A DNA stretch of 64,000 nt from Symbiodinium natans (lineage: Eukaryota > Sar > Dinophyceae > Suessiales > Symbiodiniaceae). The number at the start of each line of letters is the position of its first letter. Within the stretch, counting starts at the first letter, position 1. A program made the position numbers and the translations under genes. The stretch covers positions 635,045-699,044 of the forward strand of contig CAJNDS010001114.1 in NCBI GenBank assembly GCA_905221605.1. Direction: 5' to 3'. This document shows positions 58,017-64,000 of the stretch, piece after piece. The notes beneath the pieces were generated by a model, which was not told where the DNA came from, made no database searches, and saw only the letters and a program-made list of their open reading frames with translations.

Positions 58017-58378
58017 GTCTCCTCAAAAACCTTTGCTTGTTCAGAGCTGGGGGTTGTTGGGTTCCGGGGGCTCAGAGCGGCTCAGGGCTTCGGATTTTTT
58101 GGGAATGTCGAGCTGCGCGGCTCCGGGAAATCGTGCTGTTCAACCCTCAGAACCCCCAAACCCTACCGCCCGACTCGGAACCCTAGGCCCTGAACCGTGA
58201 ATCATCGTGAACCCACACCAGCCGCTGCTTTCTTACCTTACGCACTTTCGGGCCTTTGGGCTTAGGTTGTATGGAGCTGCGAAGCTTCCAGCTCCTCGAC
58301 CCTCAAGGGCCAAAGGGCTCTCAGGCTACGGTTCCAAGCGGGGGATTCAGGAGCCCTCGGGGCCCAATCTTGGCCGAC

Positions 58379-58446
58379 CTTTTCATGGCAGCCACGGGAC
58401 AGCTCAGCACAGGCCTTCATGATCCAGTCCTCATGGGGCTGCGGCG
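58379..58446 (-). CDS. exon, DWIMKACAELSRGCHEK
   Basis: AGAGAAGCTTTCAG acceptor, two bases plus 22 codons PQPHEDWIMKACAELSRGCH, EK, AAAAAG|GTCGGC donor. Two cysteines in a helix. Confidence 0.85.
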
Positions 58447-58555
58447 CTGAAAGCTTCTCTCTTGCGAGGTTTGCGAGGCTTGCGAGGTTGAGAGTTCGGC
58501 TCTCGAGAACTTGAAGGCTAGGGGTCAAGGCCTAGGGCAGCCACTGCTGCCGCGG

Positions 58556-59005
58556 ATGCACAACACGAAGTGGCAGAGCGCTATGCCCCAAACCCTGCCT
58601 GGCCTTGGCATGGAAAGCGACACAGATGCTCAACACGTTGGGACCACAACACTACAACACCATGAAGACCCCAGACCAACAGTCGACCAAGTGGCGCTGA
58701 AGAAGCTGGAAAAGTCGTCCGCCGCCAGCACAGGGCTTGTGCAGGTCACGCAAACCTCAGGTGACGACACTCTCCCGACGAGAATTCAGAAGACGGTAGT
58801 ATCGGAGCGGTCACAAGAGCAGAAGTCACCACGACAACCACAACAACCAACAACCGCAACAACCACAACAACCACAACAACCCACCAATCCACCAACCCA
58901 CCAACCCACCAACCCACCAACCCACCAACCCACCAACCCACCAACCCACCAACCCACCAACCCACCAACCCACCAACCCACCAAAACAAAACTAAACTAA
59001 CCTAA
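58556..59005 (+). CDS. plus-strand disordered Thr/Gln/Pro-rich coding stretch
   Basis: MHNTKWQSAMPQTLPGLGME, SDTDAQHVGTTTLQHHEDPR, PTVDQVALKKLEKSSAASTG, LVQVTQTSGDDTLPTRIQKT, VVSERSQEQKSPRQPQQ; then a Thr run and a TNPPTHQP repeat. 66 percent purine-first in the unique part. The frame runs to a stop in A/C-rich text; the real end is unknown. Confidence 0.78.
   Translation: MHNTKWQSAMPQTLPGLGMESDTDAQHVGTTTLQHHEDPRPTVDQVALKKLEKSSAASTGLVQVTQTSGDDTLPTRIQKTVVSERSQEQKSPRQPQQPTTATTTTTTTTHQSTNPPTHQPTNPPTHQPTNPPTHQPTNPPTHQNKTKLT
58888..58984. repeat. 8-bp CCAACCCA array
   Basis: Twelve units, inside the preceding frame; followed by AAAACAAAA-type simple sequence to 59130. Confidence 0.95.
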
Positions 59006-59389
59006 ACAAAACAATGCAAAACACAAAAACAAAACAAAGCAAAACAAAACAAAACAACAAACCGAACAACCAGCCAGCCAACCAACCACACAAACAAACG
59101 AAAAAAACAAATAATCAAGAAAAAAGCATCCAAGAAAATGAAACGACAACAACCTGATGGGCATGAAGACTGGAAGCGTTTCAGGTTCGAGGTTCGCAGA
59201 TAGTTTGGGGGGGGGGGGCCTTGGGGCAAATTCACTTGCTCCAGATTTGCTCCAGATCCACTGCCTGGACGGTGTGATTCTCTACTTCCGGCTTTAGAAG
59301 CGTAGCCATTTGAGCAGTGGCGAAAACCCTTTGAACTTTTCATTCGACTTGGAAAGGTTCTCGCGGTCTCTGACGCGGCCTGCTGCAGG

Positions 59390-59540
59390 CCGCATCGCGC
59401 GCTGACGCGCACGTGCTTTTTGGGGTTGCACTGACGCGGACTATCGCGCGCTCTCACACCTACCCTGTCGGGCGCTATCGCGCGCTCTCGTAACCAGAGC
59501 TCTCTCGCAGAAACTATCGCGCACTGGCGCGCCTCGGACT
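59390..59540. repeat. CGCG-rich dispersed motif cluster
   Basis: CTATCGCGCGCTCTC at 59443 and 59473, with related ATCGCGCGCTGACGCG (59391) and CTATCGCGCACTGGCGCG (59514); TGACGCGG also repeats (59368, 59421, 59543). CpG density far above the surroundings. Falls in a 186-codon minus frame (59002-59562) that is likely spurious. Confidence 0.75.
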
Positions 59541-59609
59541 TTAGCTGACGCGGGCCAATCAAAGGCGAACCCTCAATCTAATTCTTTCATGGAAGGTTTT
59601 TGGCGCCGC

Positions 59610-59753
59610 TCATTTCGGGGGGCCGACCACGATGTATGCTGCTTCCACGATGGAGAAGATGAGCAGCACAACTAGTGCAGCTGCTGTTGCTGCCTTTGTG
59701 TAGCTGCCAGTACTGCTCAGCTTGCTAGTAGTGCCCATACTTTCTGTGCTGCT
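59610..59753 (-). CDS. terminal exon with transmembrane helix
   Basis: GATGTCTTCACTAG acceptor, 47 codons and TGA: SSTESMGTTSKLSSTGSYTK, then AATAAALVVLLIFSIVEAAY, IVVGPPK. The middle is a clear single membrane span, with a short tail, as in tail-anchored or type I proteins. 33 of 46 codons purine-first. Confidence 0.88.
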   Translation of the reverse strand, partial: SSTESMGTTSKLSSTGSYTKAATAAALVVLLIFSIVEAAYIVVGPPK

Positions 59754-59829
59754 CTAGTGAAGACATCGTGCGCCCCCGTCACAACAATGGGAGCTGCGAA
59801 TTCAGCGTTAATGAGGCAGGGCTTGAGGA

Positions 59830-60440
59830 TTCTGGAGATCGGGGGCGTGGGGATTGGGACTCAGGGTGGATGATTGTAGGCTTAGGGCTGATCCTGAGAA
59901 CATGATTTGGGGTCAGGGCAACTCTACGTTTGCACATTGATCCCTTAACTCGTAAACTCCCGGCAGGAACTTAAAAGCCCAACAACCCTAAATCCTTCAC
60001 AGCCTATATCCCCAAACGAGCCCTGTCGTCGTAGGAGCGTCGTGTTGGGTTTCGCTCGCGGCACCTGGCACGGTTGTTGGTTCCTGGGTGTAAGGTTGGA
60101 GGGTTAGGGTTTAGGGTGTAAGGTCTTGTCTAGAGAAGTAGGATATACCGATTCCCCTCAAGTTCGCGGGCACAAGCACCCCAATGCCAAGTGCACTCCA
60201 CTTGGCAACCCAGCTGCGGCAGCGATATTCATCTAGCATAGGGCCCATTAGGCGCCATTAGCCGCCAAGATTGGGGGGGTTTGGTGTCTTGAGGGTGGTC
60301 CCCATGTATTCCCAGACCCGGCTCCTTTCCTCCCAGCTTCAGTCAAGCCTGAATTCTGAGCCCTTCGTCTTCGCCCGATTCGGGGCTTGAGGCTTCAGAG
60401 TTCATACCGGAGGCTATTTTGGTCTTCGTGGGATCGTGGT
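59830..60440. other. intron-like stretch
   Basis: Degenerate GGGTTTAGGG text around 60100-60120; nothing coding supported. Confidence 0.5.
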
Positions 60441-60467
60441 GCATCAAGTTTGTGACTTCGTTGGTCG

Positions 60468-60824
60468 TTGAAGGCTACTAAGAAGCCAAGCCAAAAGCGT
60501 TTGAAACTTGAAGCTCTACTCCGAACTCCCCGTGGCCAAGGGGGCAACTTGGACGCCCCCCAGGCCTGGGGCTTAGAGGAAAAGGCTCAGGGCGGTCGAG
60601 GTTCAGGGTTAAAAGCAACAACGGACCCAGAATGGCCTAAGCCGGAGACCCTTCAATCCAAAGGGTCTTACAAGGTATCCGGGTGTTGCTCTTGCACCAT
60701 CCCGGCACCTGATCGAGAGCCAGAGTTAGCACAGCCCATGTCGCTGCGCAACACGAAGCCATGGCAGGAGCAGACACGGAAAATCAGCGGGAGAGAGCTC
60801 GGAAAGCCTAAGTTAGTTCAGTAG
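60468..60824 (+). CDS. 118-codon plus frame, KKPSQKRLKLEALLRTPRGQ
   Basis: Basic start KKPSQKRLKLEALLRTPRGQ, middle PEWPKPETLQSKGSYKVSGC, end PMSLRNTKPWQEQTRKISGR to a stop. Natural composition, no clear splice sites; likely two exons joined by open intron. Confidence 0.6.
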   Translation: MKATKKPSQKRLKLEALLRTPRGQGGNLDAPQAWGLEEKAQGGRGSGLKATTDPEWPKPETLQSKGSYKVSGCCSCTIPAPDREPELAQPMSLRNTKPWQEQTRKISGRELGKPKLVQ

Positions 60825-60965
60825 GGTTGGAGTTTGGGTTGAGGTCCAGGGTGTTTATAGGGTTGGGTTTTGGACGGGGGCCGCTTACAGGGTCAGAGAC
60901 CCTTAAGAACGCCAACAGTGCTAAACCCGGGTGCTTAGGTTTTGACCAGGCTTGGTGTGAAACAG

Positions 60966-61034
60966 AAGCTGCAAGCCGCGGATTGCAACAATGAGCGCTT
61001 GAGATCTTTCAAGAAGAGCATTCGAGCGCGTGAG
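60966..61034 (+). CDS. plus-strand exon, coiled coil
   Basis: TTGGTGTGAAACAG acceptor, exactly 23 codons KLQAADCNNERLRSFKKSIR, ARE, closing GTGAG|GCTGGA (GC donor). 20 of 31 codons in the open frame purine-first. Confidence 0.8.
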
Positions 61035-61078
61035 GCTGGAAGCTTTTCGGGCTGAAGACCTCTAAATTTCAGGGTCTA

Positions 61079-61099
61079 TAAGAGAGAGAGAGAGAGAGC
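61079..61099. repeat. (GA)n microsatellite
   Basis: AGAGAGAG run. Confidence 0.9.
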
Positions 61100-61124
61100 G
61101 ACACAAAAAAAAACAATAGAAGTC

Positions 61125-61173
61125 ATGCCCGCCCGAACCTTATCTGTAAAGCTGCGAGGAGCCTCAGCTCCAG
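61125..61173 (+). CDS. possible first exon, MPARTLSVKLRGASAP
   Basis: ATG at 61125, 16 codons plus G, CTCCAG|GTCAGA donor. Confidence 0.6.
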
Positions 61174-61194
61174 GTCAGAGCCTTTCATTAACTG

Positions 61195-61275
61195 ATGGAG
61201 TTCAGAAAGTGGGTGAATTCAGAACCGGCTCAACCCAACCCCCCTAAGATTGAGTTTTTTGATACGGGGTTTCGG
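61195..61275 (+). CDS. exon candidate, MEFRKWVNSEPAQPNPPKIE
   Basis: Frame from ATG 61195, exactly 27 codons (ends FFDTGFR), TTTCGG|GTGAGG donor. Only 21 bp after the previous donor, so the two are probably alternatives. Confidence 0.6.
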
Positions 61276-61570
61276 GTGAGGTCTAGGGTTCGAGGGCAAG
61301 TGCTTCGGAACCTTGCCGAACCTCAAAACTGCCAAAGCACGCAAATGCCCCAACCCGGCGCTCCCCCTTTGCATGCCAACAAACCCAAGCCAAGCCATCC
61401 TCAAGGAAGCACTTGGCATTTTTCAGAACTTCTGTTGGGATCACGAAGGCAGGTTCAGGGCTCAGGGTTCAGGCAGCCCAACGCGAAGCCCCAAGATCCT
61501 GAACCCCCCCCCCCCCCATGACCCCCCCCGGGGCCTCCCTCACTCCTTGAACGGCCTCGCAGGCGCCCGA

Positions 61571-61672
61571 AACCCTAAACCCTAAACCCTAAACCCTAAA
61601 CCCTAAACCCTAAACCCTAAACCCTAAACCCTAAACCCTAAACCCTAAACCCTGAACCCCAAGCCCTAAACC
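61571..61672. repeat. CCCTAAA tract
   Basis: About 14 heptamers. Confidence 0.97.
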
Positions 61673-61880
61673 CTAAAGGGCTCTCGGAGCTTTGCTTTCT
61701 GCGCTTTCAGACAGGCGTGACGGATTCGGGCGGTTGAAGGTTCAGCGCTTTCTTGTTTCACTGTGGCCCCTCAGCGTGAAATCGCCAACCCCTGGGTTAC
61801 GTGCTTAGGAACACCATATTCCAAACGCAACCCATAAAAACAACAAAAATAAAACCATGAATCGCAATATTCAAAACATA

Positions 61881-61906
61881 AGAAGAAGACGAAGAAGAAG
61901 AAGAAG
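61881..61906. repeat. (GAA)n microsatellite
   Basis: Eight GAA/GAC units. Confidence 0.85.
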
Positions 61907-61984
61907 CCCTAACCGAGCAAGGAATAAGACCGAACAAACCTCAACCCTCAACCCTGGATTGTCCACTCAATGGGTTTGCTTTGG

Positions 61985-62013
61985 CGGGGGGGGGGGGGGG
62001 GGGGGGGGGGGGA
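61985..62013. repeat. poly-G run
   Basis: About 28 consecutive G. Confidence 0.95.
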
Positions 62014-62334
62014 ATGGGGCTTAGTCTTTGCGTTGCTTTCGCCTTGAGTAGATTTTTCTTTCGCAGGGAGGGGGTGGGTATCGGGGGCAGGCTGATAGGC
62101 TTTCGTGGTTGAGCACACCCCTGGGAGAAACAGGCCCACAGGTGGGGTGCACCAAAGACACACCGTACACACCCGAACTTTAAAAAAAAACCTGAACTAT
62201 GAAAAATTGAAAAACCGATGAAAACTTCTCTAACATATGGTCCTTGGAATCAGGCGGCCCCGCGTATTCAGGGCCACAAATTACACCGCCGAAGATCCCA
62301 AACAGTCAAAGGCACGTCAAAGAAACAGTGGGGA

Positions 62335-62450
62335 CGACGGGAGACAAAGGGAGACGAAGGGAGACAAAGGGAGGCGAGGAGCACAGCAACCCGGCAAAGC
62401 CACCCACATGAAGAGAGACACAGGGAGACAAAGGGAGACAAAGGGAGCCC
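62335..62450. repeat. 10-bp GGGAGACAAA repeat
   Basis: Two clusters of three to four units separated by 45 bp of unique sequence. Confidence 0.88.
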
Positions 62451-62505
62451 TCCTTAAATGAGCTTAGAACCTCAACAATAGACTGTTTGGGGAAAAAACA
62501 AAAAC

Positions 62506-62607
62506 CTGACAACGCGCAATCTTCCCTTGTTGGGCTCCCGTGCCCAGTCTCTCCAGGCACTCCACTCGGAGCCGTCGACGAGAAGCCTCCGAGCCGAAAG
62601 CTGGCAC
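62506..62607 (-). CDS. exon, helical RRRLRVECLERLGTGAQQGK
   Basis: TTTGAGAATCTCCCCAAG|G acceptor, exactly 34 codons: VPAFGSEASRRRLRVECLER, LGTGAQQGKIARCQ, TGTCAG|GTTTTT donor. Basic amphipathic helix. Heptamer units at 62643-62688 precede it. Confidence 0.88.
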
Positions 62608-62642
62608 CTTGGGGAGATTCTCAAAGAGGGGGGGGTTGGGGT

Positions 62643-62690
62643 TGAGGGTTGAGAGTTTAGGGTTTAGGGTTAAGGGTTAAGGGGGTCGAT
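62643..62690. repeat. degenerate TTTAGGG tract
   Basis: GGGTTGAGGG, TTTAGGG and TTAAGGG units. Confidence 0.8.
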
Positions 62691-62792
62691 TCAAGGGGGG
62701 TTTCGGTCTCAGATGAGATCCAACTTGGAGTTCTTCGTGTTGGTAGCTTCTTGCGGTTTAGGTTGAGACTGGTCTTCGGGAGTGGATGTTCA

Positions 62793-63010
62793 GGGCGCTG
62801 ACCCTAGCTTCTCAGTCTGCAGTTGAGTACGTGACCTTTGTTGACACCCTCGGCAAGACGTTCACGAGGGTTTTGTGTCCTTTGGAGTCTGGCCTACAGC
62901 AGAGCCATTGTGGACAAGGCGTTGCCTCCCTAAGCCGAGTGACTGCAACACAGGCCAACAGCAGGAGGGTTCAGGCTGTAAGGGCAAGAGATTCGCAAAG
63001 TATCATCTGA
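62793..63010 (+). CDS. plus-strand coding stretch, EYVTFVDTLGKTFTRVLCPL
   Basis: GGATGTTCAG|GG acceptor, TLASQSAVEYVTFVDTLGKT, FTRVLCPLESGLQQSHCGQG, VASLSRVTATQANSRRVQAV to a stop; 61 percent purine-first. A second frame (KRFAKYHLKKQYTPSILRRK) overlaps and runs to 63111, as if a frameshift or an intron separates them. Confidence 0.72.
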
Positions 63011-63111
63011 AGAAGCAATACACACCTTCAATCCTAAGAAGAAAAAGAGAGCTTGCCCCGAGCCAATTCTTCTTTCCAGTCTGCTGGGATTTGGAGTGGA
63101 CTTGGGTCTGA

Positions 63112-63289
63112 GGAAATGAGATCCGATGCCGTCTGGTAGTTAGCCTTATGTCACATCTTGTGAGCGAGAGTGCCCTAAAACAAGACTTGGACAGAACCAT
63201 AGACCCGAAAAAATGGGGGAATACAGTGGCTTTGGCTCATGAAGTAGTTGTCCGTTCGACCGTCATCGGCTCGGAAACCGAGGGTCCTG
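63112..63289 (+). CDS. plus-strand exon, DLDRTIDPKKWGNTVALAHE
   Basis: Open from a stop at 63107: RLVVSLMSHLVSESALKQDL, DRTIDPKKWGNTVALAHEVV, VRSTVIGSETEGP, closing CCTG|GTACGT, a consensus donor. Lower GC than other exons. Start of the exon not defined. Family not recognised. Confidence 0.82.
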
Positions 63290-63589
63290 GTACGTAGTCC
63301 GTAGGTTTAGCAGCTGCCCTGGCTTCTGCGGTGTCGATGTCTATCAGCCCAGAGTCTCCGAAATCCCCATGGTTTAGGGCTCAGGCAACCCTGAAACCCT
63401 AACCTGCGAGCCCTGCGTGAAGCGTGCCCAATTGGGAAGCCCGAGAAGGGCGCGTCTCTTGGAAGCCGATACAGCAGATGTCTGGTGACGGCTCCTGTTG
63501 CAGTGCTGCCGGTTCAGCCTAAATCCTACCCCTGAAGGGTCTCTGTTGGGCTTGGGATGTCTCATCCTCACACCCCCAAACCCTTTTTG

Positions 63590-63676
63590 CATTCTACAAA
63601 AATCTCGGCCGACGCCTCATCAAGGACGGCCTCCAGCGATTCATTGGGCCGTGGTTGGCCCGCGCCGACGTTCCAG
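63590..63676 (+). CDS. plus-strand exon, GRRLIKDGLQRFIGPWLARA
   Basis: FYKNL, GRRLIKDGLQRFIGPWLARA, DVP plus G, closing TTCCAG|GTGAGG. 18 of 23 third positions G or C. No AG acceptor is obvious at the upstream end. Confidence 0.8.
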
Positions 63677-63730
63677 GTGAGGCAGAGCCTGGAATCTGGG
63701 ATGCGAAGTCGGGTTTGTAGCATATCGGAG

Positions 63731-63764
63731 GTGACGCTGAACCGGTGTCTTGAGTTCTGGCCAG
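63731..63764 (+). CDS. plus-strand micro-exon, VTLNRCLEFWP
   Basis: ATATCGGAG|GTG acceptor, 11 codons plus G, GGCCAG|GCAGCA (GC donor). 54 bp after the previous donor, in the same series. Confidence 0.7.
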
Positions 63765-64000
63765 GCAGCAGTTTGGGCCGAAGAACCCCCCAAACAAACC
63801 CAAACAGTTTGGGGTGCGGGCGTGGGGTTCGACATGGTTCGACCCATTTGAAGTTTAGAGAGTTCCCACCCTTGTCCCCAAACCGGGGCCGGCGCAGCCG
63901 CAGTCGCCGGTCGTCGGCTAGACTCAGCTGACCTGCGGTGCACTATAGGCAGGGTAGAGGGGTCTCGAAGGGCGTGGGCTCCCTCCTCTTTTTCGCAACA

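Noticed and set aside
59303-59326. Spliced-leader-like GTAGCCATTT followed by GAGCAG
   Set aside because: Only ten bases match the dinoflagellate leader and the TTGGCTCAAG end is missing.
59002-59562. 186-codon minus frame with hydrophobic end
   Set aside because: Its first half is the CGCG motif cluster and its hydrophobic end is translated simple AAC/AACC sequence.
63557-63943. Two 100-124 codon frames, one per strand
   Set aside because: Both cross the plus-strand splice sites at 63676 and 63731, which explain the sequence better.

Overview
Nuclear DNA of a eukaryote, most likely a dinoflagellate. Three things point there: (a) dozens of TTTAGGG/CCCTAAA (plant/alveolate-type telomere heptamer) tracts scattered through the interior; (b) very short, GC-rich exon-like islands whose 3' splice sites read AG|G and whose 5' splice sites are GT, GC or GA, a mixture reported for Symbiodiniaceae and other dinoflagellates; (c) no compact genes at all. 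Genus or species cannot be told from the sequence. No rRNA, tRNA, CRISPR, bacterial operon or complete spliced-leader sequence was recognised.

How genes were called. Few long reading frames are real. Most coding sequence is in islands of 30-180 nt, so a call rests on open frame, natural amino-acid composition, G/C at third positions, purine-first codons, a pyrimidine-rich AG acceptor and a plausible donor. Both strands often look coding in GC-rich DNA; strand is therefore the weakest part of many calls. Entries typed CDS are exons or exon candidates, not whole genes.

Layout. 1-2078: AT-rich satellite with hairpin units. 2390-3110: a 0.7-kb nested palindrome. 3.3-26 kb: mostly minus-strand exon candidates (including a CS/NudC-like exon at 11 kb) with some plus-strand islands (an ankyrin-like end at 13.2 kb). 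26-45 kb: the best supported gene, a minus-strand armadillo (ARM) repeat protein. Five of its exons join in phase or nearly so between 38.5 and 34.5 kb (38427-38519, 36157-36211, 35998-36032, 35697-35753, 34474-34545), with more ARM-like exons at 45.2, 31.5, 30.1, 28.7 and 27.1 kb. 32.9-33.5 kb and 39.4-40.0 kb: large 9-bp and 8-bp minisatellites. 46-50 kb: minus-strand exons. 47.5-53.6 kb: a plus-strand series ending in an ankyrin repeat exon, interleaved with minus-strand islands. 53.8-54.5 kb: a tandem array bounded by 17-bp inverted repeats, sitting inside a telomere-like tract. 54.7-59.8 kb: minus-strand exons, one ending in a C-terminal transmembrane helix, plus two plus-strand disordered coding stretches. 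60.5-63.8 kb: a plus-strand series.

Introns and spacers are filled with telomere-like heptamers, derived GGGCTTCGGGG-type text, microsatellites and short dispersed elements. Many exons lie between two heptamer tracts, often of opposite orientation. The most interesting possibility here is that telomere-like repeats and a small dispersed element ending in GGTTTCCGAAATTAGGGG are intron-building sequences in this genome.
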